From NCBI RefSeq assembly GCF_001701025.1, contig NZ_CP016793.1, positions 1,922,001 to 1,986,000 of the forward strand: a stretch of 64,000 nt of DNA, read 5' to 3'. The DNA comes from Lentzea guizhouensis. Lineage in GTDB: Bacteria; Actinomycetota; Actinomycetes; Mycobacteriales; Pseudonocardiaceae. A program made the position numbers and the translations under genes. Numbering within the stretch: position 1 is the stretch's first letter; every line of letters begins with the position of its first letter. The notes below the pieces were generated by a model. That model saw only the letters and a list, made by a program, of their open reading frames with translations, was not told the origin of the DNA and did no database searches. Below, one piece after another: positions 33,021 through 41,923 of this stretch.

Positions 33021-35761
33021 CGCGGCACGTCCTCGACTCCCTCGATCGACGCGAGCAGCTCCTTGATCCGGTCCACGTCCTCCTGGAAGTACTCGGAGTC
33101 CGGCGCCTCGGCCATGGTCTGCCACGCCTCGGAGAGGCACTCGCGTGCGCGTGCGTTCTCGCCCACCACGATGAGCGCCTTGGCGAGCAGCACGAGACCG
33201 TCGGCCGTGTTGGTGCCACCGCGCATGGTCCGCCACACGTCGACCGCCTGCTCATAGCTCTCGACGGCCTCGGCGTGCCGGCCGAGACCGAGGTAGATGT
33301 CGCCCAGCGTCTCCAGGTTCCCGGCCGGCCCCTCGTCCTGGCCGTTGAAGCCGGTCTCCGCGAACTTCTCGGCCGCCAGGAGGCACAGCTCGAGCGCCCT
33401 GACGCCGTCGCCGACGTTGTTGTGCGCTCTGCCGAGCGCCGCGAGGTGGCGGCCGAGCTCGTAGCTGTCGCCGTGCCCCTCCATGCGCGGGTGGACCTCC
33501 GCGAGCACGGCGAGTGCGTCGGCCAGCCGGCCCTGCTTCTCGTAGGTGAACGCGAGACCGCGCCGCAGGTGCGCCTCCGCGACCACGTTGCCGCCGGGCT
33601 GCGCGCACCGGATGGCCTCACGCAGGTGGACCTCGCTGAGGGCGAACTCGTTCGCGCTGATCAGCACCGCGGCGATCCTGCGGTGCATGAGGCTCTGCGC
33701 GTCGAAGTCCCCGAGCCGCTCCGCCGCGGCCAGCCCGGCGCGGTGCCCGGCCAGCGCCTCGGTGAGGTAGCCCTCCCGGGAGAGGTAGCCGTGCATCACG
33801 AAGGCCAGCTGCCAGACGAACCCGTCCTCGCCCAGTTCCTTCGCCCGTTCGAGGGCGCTGAGCAACGCCCGGTGCTCGGCGCGGAACCGGACCCACGCCG
33901 CGTCCGCGTCCGCCACCGGTTCGAGCAGCACACCCGGCGCGGGCGGCGCCGTGACCAGCGGCGGGATGTTGAACTGGAGCTGCTGCCAGCACGCGTGCGC
34001 GGTGTGCAGGTAGTGGTCGAACATCCGCCGCACCGCCGCGTCCCGCACGTCGGCCGGCAGCTCGGCCGCCCGTTCCGCCGCGTAGTCGCGCAACAGGTCG
34101 TGCCACCCGTACCGGCCGGGCGCGGTGACGTGGACGAGGCTGCCGGCGATGAGGTCGTTCAGCGCCCGCCGGGTCTGCGCCACCGGCAGTCCGGCGAGGC
34201 TCGCGACGGCGGCCGCACTGGCGTCGGAGCCGGGGTGCAGACCCAGGAGCACGAACACCCTGACCGCGGTCTCGCCGACCGACCGCAGCGACCACGAGAA
34301 CACCGCGCGGATGCCGGTCGTCGGGTCGTCGATGTCGAGGGCCTCGAGCCGTTCCTGGTCGAGCTCGTCCGCGAGAGCCGTGAGCGAGTCGCCGTAGGCG
34401 GCACGGGCAGCGACGATGCTGAGCGCCAACGGCAGCCCGGCACACCGCGTGACCAGCCGGGACACCGCCTCCGGCTCGGCTCGCACCCTGGCGGCGCCGA
34501 TCCGTCCGGTCAGCAGGCCGACCGCCTGGTCCTCGTCGAGCACGTCGAGGCCGACCGGCTGCGCGCCCTCCCGCGCGATCAGCCCGCTCAGCCGGTTGCG
34601 GCTGGTGATGAGCACCAGGTTCGCGGCCCCACCGGGCAACAACGGGCGCACCTGGTCGGCATCACGCGCGTTGTCCAGCAACAGCAACATGCGGCGCTGG
34701 GCCAACGCGGACCGGTACGCCGCGATGAGCGCGTCCTCCGACGCCGGAACCTCGCCCGACGGCACGCCGAGCGCCACGAGGAAGTCGCGCGCCGCCGACA
34801 GCGGGTCGACCGGCTCGACCTGCGTGTCGAAGCCGCGCAGGTTCACGTAGAGCTGCCCGTCCGGGAACCGCTCGGCCTGCCGGTGCGCCCACTGCACGGC
34901 GAGCGCGGTCTTGCCGACCCCGCCGATCCCGTTGATCGCCGAGATCAGCACCGGCTGGCCCGGCCGCGCCCGCACCAGCTCGTCGAGCCGCGCCAGCTCC
35001 TGCTCCCTGCCGACGAAGTGCGGGATGCCCGCGGGCAGCTGACGCGGCACGTCGTCGTGCGACACCTCCCCGCTGAGGACCTGCTGGTGGGCGTCGCGCA
35101 GCCGTTGCCCCGGATCGACCCCGAGCTCGTCGGCGAGGTGCCTGCGCACCTCCTCGTAGACCGCGAGCGCCTCCGCCTGCTGGTTCGACCGCTGCAGCGC
35201 GAGCATGAGCTGCGCCCAGAACGTCTCCCGCAACGGGTACTTCTTGATCAGCGACCGCAGCTCCGGCACCAGCACGTCGGTGTCACGGGCCAGGTCCTGG
35301 TCGATCCGGTGCTCCAGCGCCACGACGTGCTCTTCCAGCAACAACGGCACGTCGTCGCGGTGCAGCGCCTCGGAGGCGACGTCGGCCAGCACCGACCCGC
35401 GCCACAGGTCCAGCGCATCCCGGAACGCACCCTGTTCGACCAACGCCCGGAACCGCGTCAGGTCGAGCTGGTCCGGCTCGACCTCCGCGCTGTACCCACC
35501 GGACACCGTGCGCACGCAGTTGGCCGCCCCCAACGCATGCCGCAGCCGGTTCACCACCATGTGCAGCGACTTGTGCGCCCGGTCCGGCGCGGGCGGCGCA
35601 CCGTCCCAGACCCGCTCGACCAGCTCGTCGACGGACACGAACTCGTTGGCGCGCAACAAGAGCGTGGCGAGCAGAACACGGCCGCGACCGGCTGGCACGA
35701 CGACAGGCGAGCCGTCCAGCAGCACCTCGAGCGGGCCCAGCACCCGGTACTCGGCCTTCAC
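33017..35761 (-). CDS. SARP/AfsR-type transcriptional regulator, second gene of the tandem operon
   Basis: A 914-aa paralog with the same order of winged helix, BTAD, NB-ARC and TPR domains. Walker A is NGIGGVGKTALAVQWAH and Walker B RRMLLLLDNARDADQVRPLLP. The winged-helix section (FVSVDELVERVWDGAPPAPDRAHKSLHMVV) differs from its neighbours in the recognition-helix area, so it may bind a different site. Some blocks are nearly identical to the first gene (CVRT-SGGYSAEVEPDQLDLTRFRALV) and others to the third, suggesting recombination among copies. GTG at 35761 overlaps the upstream stop, and the stop at 33017 overlaps the next GTG, so all three are translationally coupled. Confidence 0.92.
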   Translation of the reverse strand: MKAEYRVLGPLEVLLDGSPVVVPAGRGRVLLATLLLRANEFVSVDELVERVWDGAPPAPDRAHKSLHMVVNRLRHALGAANCVRTVSGGYSAEVEPDQLDLTRFRALVEQGAFRDALDLWRGSVLADVASEALHRDDVPLLLEEHVVALEHRIDQDLARDTDVLVPELRSLIKKYPLRETFWAQLMLALQRSNQQAEALAVYEEVRRHLADELGVDPGQRLRDAHQQVLSGEVSHDDVPRQLPAGIPHFVGREQELARLDELVRARPGQPVLISAINGIGGVGKTALAVQWAHRQAERFPDGQLYVNLRGFDTQVEPVDPLSAARDFLVALGVPSGEVPASEDALIAAYRSALAQRRMLLLLDNARDADQVRPLLPGGAANLVLITSRNRLSGLIAREGAQPVGLDVLDEDQAVGLLTGRIGAARVRAEPEAVSRLVTRCAGLPLALSIVAARAAYGDSLTALADELDQERLEALDIDDPTTGIRAVFSWSLRSVGETAVRVFVLLGLHPGSDASAAAVASLAGLPVAQTRRALNDLIAGSLVHVTAPGRYGWHDLLRDYAAERAAELPADVRDAAVRRMFDHYLHTAHACWQQLQFNIPPLVTAPPAPGVLLEPVADADAAWVRFRAEHRALLSALERAKELGEDGFVWQLAFVMHGYLSREGYLTEALAGHRAGLAAAERLGDFDAQSLMHRRIAAVLISANEFALSEVHLREAIRCAQPGGNVVAEAHLRRGLAFTYEKQGRLADALAVLAEVHPRMEGHGDSYELGRHLAALGRAHNNVGDGVRALELCLLAAEKFAETGFNGQDEGPAGNLETLGDIYLGLGRHAEAVESYEQAVDVWRTMRGGTNTADGLVLLAKALIVVGENARARECLSEAWQTMAEAPDSEYFQEDVDRIKELLASIEGVEDVPR

Positions 35762-38499
35762 GCCGTCGTCCCGTCGGCGTGAGCGACCGAGGCGAGCAGG
35801 TCGCGCAACTGCTGCATGTCCGGCAGGTGGTAGACGGCGTCCAGGGCTCCCTCGTGGATCTGCAGGGCCTCGGCGAGGCACTCACGCGCCCGGCCGGGAT
35901 CACCCGTCCTGATGAGCGCCTCGCCCATCTTGCGGAGGATGTCGGCGATGTCGGTCGCGCTGCGCATGTCCCGCCACATCCGCAACGCCCGCTCGTAGCT
36001 GGCGAGGGACTCGGCGTGCCGTCCCAGTGCCAGGTAGATGTCGCCCAGTGTCTCCTGGTTGCTGCCCGGCCCTTCGTCCTGGCCGTTGAAGTCGGTCTCG
36101 GCGAACTTCCCGGCCGCCTGCAGGCAGAGTTCGAGCGCCCGCTCGTTCTCGCCCGTGATGTGGTGGGCGCGGCCCAAAGCGGAGAGGTGGCGGCCGACCT
36201 CGTAGCTGTCGCTGTGGCCCTCGACCCGCGGGTGGATCTCCGCCAGCACCTCGAGCGCGTCCGCGAGCCGGCCCTGCCGTTCGTGGGTGAACGCGAGCCC
36301 GCGCCGCAGGTGTGCCTCCGCCAGGACGTCGCCGCCCGGCTGCGCGCACCGGATCGCCTCACGCAGGTGGTGTTCGCCGCCGTCGAAGTCGTCGAAGCCG
36401 ATGAGCACGGAGGCGATCCTGCGGTGCATGAGGCTCTGCGCGGTGAGGTCGCCCAGCCGCTGCGCCGCCGCCAACGCGAGGCGGTGCAGGCCCGCCGCCT
36501 CGAGGTGCCCCTGGCGGGAGAGGTAGCCGTGCAGCATGAACGGCACCTGCCAGACGACGTGGTCGGCCCCCAGCTCGTTCGCGCGTTCGACGACGCCGAG
36601 CAGCACCCGCAGTTCGGCGCCGAACCCGGCCCACGCCGCGTCCGGGTCCCCGGCCTCCTCGACCACCACACCCGGTGCCGGCGGCTCCGTGAGGATCGGC
36701 GGGATGTTGAACTGCAGCTGCTGCCAGCAGGACTGGGTGGTGTGCAGGTAGTGGTCGAACATCCGGTGCACCGCCGCGTCCCGCACGTCGGCCGGCAGCT
36801 CGGCCGCCCGTTCCGCCGCGTAGTCGCGCAACAGGTCGTGCTGCGAGTACCGGCCGTTCGCGCTGACCTGCACGAGGCTGCCGGCGACGAGCTCGGTGAG
36901 CGCGCGCCGGGTCTCGGCCCGCGACAGCGCGGCAAGGCTGGCGACGGCGCTCAGCGCGAAGTCAGGACCGGGGTGCAGGCCGAGGAGGACGAACACCGTG
37001 GCCGCCGGCGCGCTGACCGACCGCAGGGACCACGAGAAGACCGCGCGGACGCCGGTGACGGGGTCGTCGATGTCGAGGGCGTCGAGCCGTTCGCCGTCGA
37101 GCTCGTCGGCGAGGGTGCCCAGCGCGTCGCCGTACGCCGCACGCGCCGCGACGATGCCCAGTGCGAGGGGCAGACCGGCACACCGCTCGACCAGCCTCCG
37201 CACCGCGTCCGGCTCGGCCTCGACCCTGCCGGCGCCGATGCGTTCGGCCAGCAGGGCGGTCGACTGCCGTTCGTCGAGCACGTCGAGCGCGACCGGCAGC
37301 GCGCCTTCCCTGGCCGCCAGCCCGGCGAGCCGGTTGCGGCTGGTGACGACGACCAGGTTCGCCGCGCCACCGGGCAGCAACGGCCGCACCTGGTCGGCAT
37401 CACGCGCGTTGTCGAGCAACAGCAACATCCGCCGCTTGGCCAGCGCCGACCGATATGCCGCTACGAGTGCTTCCGCCGAGTTCGGGATCTCGTTCGCGGA
37501 GAAGCCCAGCGCCACCAGGAAGTCGTGGAGCACCGACAACGGGTCCGCCGGGTCGGCCCGCGTGTCGAAGCCGCGCAGGTTCACGTAGAGCTGGCCGTCG
37601 GGGAACCGTTCGGCCTGCTGGTGCGCCCACTGCACGGCGAGCGCGGTCTTGCCGACCCCGCCGATCCCGTTGATCGCCGAGATCAACACGGGCTCACCCG
37701 GCCGCGCCCGCAGCAGCTCGGTGAGCCGGGCCAGCTCACGCTCCCGCCCCACGAAGTGCGGAATGCCGGCCGGCAACTGGCGGGGCACGGCGTCGACCGG
37801 CACCTCACCGCTGAGCACCTGCCGGTGGGCCTCACGGAGCCGTTCACCGGGGTCTACCCCCAGCTCGTCCATGAGGTGCCCGCGCACCTCCTGGTAGACC
37901 GCCAGTGCCTCCGCCTGCTGGTTCGACCGGTGCAACGCGAGCATCAACTGCGCCCAGAACGTCTCCCGCAACGGGTGCCTCTGGACGAGCGACCGCAGCT
38001 CGGCCACCAGCGCACCGGTGTCACGGGCCAGGTCCTGGTCGATCCGGCGCTCCAGCGCCACGACGTGCTCTTCCAGCAGCGGCGGCACGTCATCGCGGTG
38101 CAGCGCCTCCGAGGTGACGTCGCCCAGCACCGGTCCACGCCACAGCTCCAGCGCCGCGCGGAACTCCCCCTGATCCACCAGCGCCCGGAACCGCGTCAGG
38201 TCGAGCTGGTCCGGCTCGACCTCCGCGCTGTACCCACCGGACATCGTCCGGACGCAGTTGGCCGCCCCGAGCGCCTGCCGCAGCCGCAACACGACCATCT
38301 GCAGCGTCTTGCGCACCCGCTCGTGATCCGCCGGCGCACCGTCCCAGATGCGCTCGACCAGCTCGTCGACCGAGACGAACTGGTTGGGGCGCAACAACAA
38401 CGTGGCGAGCAAGACGCGCCCCCGACCGGCGGGAACGGCGACCGGCTCACCGGCAGCCAGCACCTCCAGCGGTCCCAGGACGCGGTACTCGACGATCAC
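35758..38499 (-). CDS. SARP/AfsR-type transcriptional regulator, first gene of the tandem operon
   Basis: A 913-aa protein, promoter-proximal member of the triplet. Winged helix (IVEYRVLGPLEVLAAGEPVA ... FVSVDELVERIWDGAPADHE), BTAD (LRETFWAQLMLALHRSNQQ), NB-ARC (Walker A NGIGGVGKTALAVQWAH; Walker B RRMLLLLDNARDADQVRPLL; SQHDLLRDYAAERAAEL near its end) and TPR region (GRLADALEVLAEIHPRVEGH) are all intact. GTG at 38499 sits 8 bases after TAGACT, a -10-like box (minus strand 38513-38508), so a leaderless or nearly leaderless transcript is possible. A palindrome lies just upstream. Confidence 0.92.
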   Translation of the reverse strand: MIVEYRVLGPLEVLAAGEPVAVPAGRGRVLLATLLLRPNQFVSVDELVERIWDGAPADHERVRKTLQMVVLRLRQALGAANCVRTMSGGYSAEVEPDQLDLTRFRALVDQGEFRAALELWRGPVLGDVTSEALHRDDVPPLLEEHVVALERRIDQDLARDTGALVAELRSLVQRHPLRETFWAQLMLALHRSNQQAEALAVYQEVRGHLMDELGVDPGERLREAHRQVLSGEVPVDAVPRQLPAGIPHFVGRERELARLTELLRARPGEPVLISAINGIGGVGKTALAVQWAHQQAERFPDGQLYVNLRGFDTRADPADPLSVLHDFLVALGFSANEIPNSAEALVAAYRSALAKRRMLLLLDNARDADQVRPLLPGGAANLVVVTSRNRLAGLAAREGALPVALDVLDERQSTALLAERIGAGRVEAEPDAVRRLVERCAGLPLALGIVAARAAYGDALGTLADELDGERLDALDIDDPVTGVRAVFSWSLRSVSAPAATVFVLLGLHPGPDFALSAVASLAALSRAETRRALTELVAGSLVQVSANGRYSQHDLLRDYAAERAAELPADVRDAAVHRMFDHYLHTTQSCWQQLQFNIPPILTEPPAPGVVVEEAGDPDAAWAGFGAELRVLLGVVERANELGADHVVWQVPFMLHGYLSRQGHLEAAGLHRLALAAAQRLGDLTAQSLMHRRIASVLIGFDDFDGGEHHLREAIRCAQPGGDVLAEAHLRRGLAFTHERQGRLADALEVLAEIHPRVEGHSDSYEVGRHLSALGRAHHITGENERALELCLQAAGKFAETDFNGQDEGPGSNQETLGDIYLALGRHAESLASYERALRMWRDMRSATDIADILRKMGEALIRTGDPGRARECLAEALQIHEGALDAVYHLPDMQQLRDLLASVAHADGTTA

Positions 38500-38513
38500 A
38501 TCCCAAGAGTCTA

Positions 38514-38530
38514 GGTATGAACGTCAAACC
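38514..38530 (-). promoter_or_regulatory. Palindrome at the SARP operon promoter (candidate operator)
   Basis: On the plus strand GGTATGA-ACG-TCAAACC is an inverted repeat with six of seven arm positions matching. It directly borders the -10-like TAGACT of the first SARP gene in the 69-base gap after ychF. It would suit repression or autoregulation at the promoter. No other instance was noticed in the window. Confidence 0.4.
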
Positions 38531-38568
38531 AGTACCTGCGCTGTGACGGTGCGGGTGAGACGTCCAGG

Positions 38569-39648
<1,080 letters not shown>

Positions 39649-39728
39649 GGGGGACGAGTCTACGGCAGCCGACGGTCGTGTCCGATTCCCGCGAGCCATA
39701 GCCCGTTGTCGCTGGCAGGATCGTTGCC

Positions 39729-41015
39729 ATGGTCATTGACGAAGAGCACGCGTATCGGGTGTGCGCCGCGCGTGACGCCCGGTTCGACGGGTGCTTCATC
39801 CACGCGGTCCGCACGACCGGCATCTACTGCCGGCCGTCGTGCCCCGCGGTGACCCCGAAGCGCCGCAACAGCCAGTTCTTCCTCACCGCGGCCGCCGCGC
39901 AGTCCGCCGGCTACCGCGCCTGCCGCCGCTGCCTGCCCGACGCCACACCGGGCTCGCCGGAGTGGAACCTCCGCGCCGACCTCGCCGCCCGCGCGATGCG
40001 CCTGATCAGCGACGGCGTGGTCGAACGCGACGGCGTGACGGGTCTCGCGACCAGGCTCGGCTACTCGGAACGCCACCTCACGCGGGTCCTCACCTCCGAA
40101 CTGGGCGCCGGCCCGCTGGCACTGGCCCGCGCCCACCGCGCGCACGCGGCCAGGTTGCTGATCGAGACGACGGAGATGGCGTTCGCGGACATCGCGTTCG
40201 CCGCCGGGTTCGCCTCGGTCAGGCAGTTCAACGACACCATCCGCATGGTGTTCGCCTCGACCCCCTCCGACATGCGCGGACGCGGCAAGGCCCCGGTCGG
40301 CACACCGGGCCGGATCGTGCTGCGCCTGCCCTACCGGCCGCCGTTCGACGCCGAGGGCCTGCTCACGCACTTCCGCGCGCACGCCCTGCCCGGCGTCGAG
40401 GAGGTCACCGCCGACTCCTACGCCCGCACGCTGCTCCTGCCCCACGGCGAGGCGACCGTGCGCCTGACGTTCCCGACGGACCACGTCCTGTGCTCGCTGC
40501 GCCTGTCCGACGTGCGCGACCTCGGCACGGCCGTGGCACGGGTGCGCCGCCTGCTGGACCTCGACGCGGACCCGGTGTCCGTGGACACGTTCCTCGGCGC
40601 GGACCCCCTGATCGGCCCGCTCGTCCGCGCCGTGCCCGGCATCCGCGTCGCGGGCAGCGTCGACGGCGCCGAGACCCTGCTGCGCCTGGTGGCCCCGTTC
40701 ACGGGCGTCCCGCTGCAGGTCCCGGACGGCTCCCTGACCCACCTCTACTCGGCCGGGGACCACCCCGTCGCCGAGGCACTCGCGAGCGGAAGGCTCACCG
40801 TGGACGTGGGCCGCTCGATCGAGGACCTGACCGAAGAGCTCGCACCGCTGACCGGCACCGCCGTGGCCGACGAGGTAGCCATGCGGGTCCTGGGCGCACC
40901 GGACGTCCTGGTGCTCCCGGCCCACCTGCGCGACCTGGCCCCGCACGGCCCGGACTGGCGGCCGTGGCGTTCCTACGCGAGCGCACACCTGACAAGGAAG
41001 GCAGCAACCTCATGA
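39729..41015 (+). CDS. Ada-type methyl-phosphotriester sensor fused to AraC HTH and a degenerate AlkA domain
   Basis: A 428-aa DNA-alkylation response protein. Residues 1-80 hold the Ada zinc site with Cys34, Cys38, Cys65 and Cys68 (GIYCRPSCP ... ACRRCLPD), where a Cys accepts methyl groups from DNA phosphotriesters. Residues 85-185 are an AraC HTH (FADIAFAAGFASVRQFNDTI). Residues 195-310 match AlkA_N. The following glycosylase part is short: the usual GQQVS segment, the LPGIGPWTA-type helix-hairpin-helix and the catalytic Asp are missing or replaced (LAPLTGTAVADEVAMRVLG). It is therefore probably a sensor-activator without glycosylase activity. Overlaps ogt by 4 bases. Confidence 0.85.
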   Translation: MVIDEEHAYRVCAARDARFDGCFIHAVRTTGIYCRPSCPAVTPKRRNSQFFLTAAAAQSAGYRACRRCLPDATPGSPEWNLRADLAARAMRLISDGVVERDGVTGLATRLGYSERHLTRVLTSELGAGPLALARAHRAHAARLLIETTEMAFADIAFAAGFASVRQFNDTIRMVFASTPSDMRGRGKAPVGTPGRIVLRLPYRPPFDAEGLLTHFRAHALPGVEEVTADSYARTLLLPHGEATVRLTFPTDHVLCSLRLSDVRDLGTAVARVRRLLDLDADPVSVDTFLGADPLIGPLVRAVPGIRVAGSVDGAETLLRLVAPFTGVPLQVPDGSLTHLYSAGDHPVAEALASGRLTVDVGRSIEDLTEELAPLTGTAVADEVAMRVLGAPDVLVLPAHLRDLAPHGPDWRPWRSYASAHLTRKAATS

Positions 41016-41509
41016 GCGTCGCACATTCGTCCACTGTGGACACCCCAGCGGGCCCGTTCACCGCGGTCGTCGCACCGGACGGAGCCGTGCTGGCCAGTGG
41101 CTGGACCGCCGACCTCGACCTGCTGACGCCGCAGGTCCACGCCTCCCTGAGGCCGTCCTCCATCGAGCCGCGCCCCGACCTCGGCGCCGTGACGAAGGCC
41201 GTGCAGGCCTACCACGAGGGCGACCTGGAGGTGATCGACTCCATCGAGGTGCGCCAGCGGTCGGGCCCGTTCCTGCAGCACGCGTGGGACGTCCTGCGCA
41301 CCGTCCGCGCCGGCGAACCGGTCACCTACTCCGAGTACGCCTCGCTGTCCGGTCGCCCGGCGGCGGTGCGGGCGGCGGCCTCGGCCTGCGCGCGCAACTC
41401 GGTGGCGCTGTTCGTGCCGTGCCACCGGGTGATCCGGATCGGCGGGGACATGGGCGGGTTCCGGTGGGGCCTGGACGTGAAGCGCTGGCTGCTGTCCCAC
41501 GAGTCCTGA
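41012..41509 (+). CDS. ogt: Methylated-DNA-[protein]-cysteine S-methyltransferase
   Basis: A 165-aa suicide enzyme removing methyl groups from O6-methylguanine. The active-site motif PCHRVIR, preceded by the HTH region GEPVTYSEYASLSGRPAAVRAAASACARN and followed by GGFRWGLDVKRWLL, is intact. The ATG at 41012 overlaps the Ada-fusion stop (ATGA), so sensor and repair enzyme form an adaptive-response operon. Confidence 0.94.
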   Translation: MSVAHSSTVDTPAGPFTAVVAPDGAVLASGWTADLDLLTPQVHASLRPSSIEPRPDLGAVTKAVQAYHEGDLEVIDSIEVRQRSGPFLQHAWDVLRTVRAGEPVTYSEYASLSGRPAAVRAAASACARNSVALFVPCHRVIRIGGDMGGFRWGLDVKRWLLSHES

Positions 41510-41542
41510 CCGCGCCCGCTCCCCTCCGCTCGCTCCCTTCGC

Positions 41543-41589
41543 ACGCGGGGCCCTTTCGTGCGCTCCTGGGGTACGAAAGCTCCCCGCGT
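41543..41589 (+). terminator. Long hairpin terminator after ogt
   Basis: A 17-base inverted repeat with 15 matching positions (arms 41543-41559 and 41573-41589, loop 13 bases): ACGCGGGGCCCTTTCGT against ACGAAAGCTCCCCGCGT. It lies 34 bases past the ogt stop. Confidence 0.75.
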
Positions 41590-41689
41590 ACTTCAAAATG
41601 AGGCTGATGGGGCTCCTGTGGGTGAACGGCTCCGGCGGAAGAACGTGCTGGTGGACGGCTGACGGAAGAAACGCGACTGACCGACGCCC

Positions 41690-41890
41690 TGCCGCGCTGA
41701 TCACGACTCATCAGTGCCCGGCGGTGTCGGGCGCGGCTCACCGACGCCCGACCGCGCTCACGCGACCCGGCCGACGTCTCCGCGCTGACCACGACCCGCC
41801 GGCAGGCGGCCGCGCTGACCAGGACCCGCCGCTCGGCAGGCAGCCGCGCTGGCCAGGGCCCACCCGCTCGCAGGCAGCCGCGCTGACGGT
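41690..41890. repeat. Degenerate tandem repeat, about 30-bp period
   Basis: A core GCCGCGCTGAcCAGGACCC-like unit recurs near 41692, 41752, 41780, 41810, 41844 and 41878, often preceded by GGCAGGC. Spacing is roughly 28-60 bases. It fills much of the 414-base gene-free stretch between ogt and sbcC. No CRISPR-like constant repeat length is seen. Translation on either strand gives only low-complexity Arg/Pro/Ala sequence. Confidence 0.55.
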
Positions 41891-41923
41891 GGCAGCCGCC
41901 GCGGCTCGCACCGGAAGCGTGGA

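Noticed and set aside
30291..33257. 988-aa open frame on the plus strand opposite a SARP gene
   Set aside because: It mirrors the codon structure of the minus-strand SARP gene, is rich in Arg/Val/Pro/Gln and has no domain; the real gene has intact SARP, NB-ARC and TPR motifs.
30294..38499. A secondary-metabolite biosynthetic cluster controlled by the SARP genes
   Set aside because: No polyketide synthase, NRPS, terpene or RiPP genes occur anywhere in the window.
33275..38514. Long plus-strand open frames (835 and 911 aa) opposite the other two SARP genes
   Set aside because: Same antisense effect of GC-rich codon use; no ribosome-binding sites or recognisable domains.
41690..41890. Possible CRISPR array
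   Set aside because: Units are degenerate and unevenly spaced, with no constant repeat or unique spacers and no cas genes nearby.
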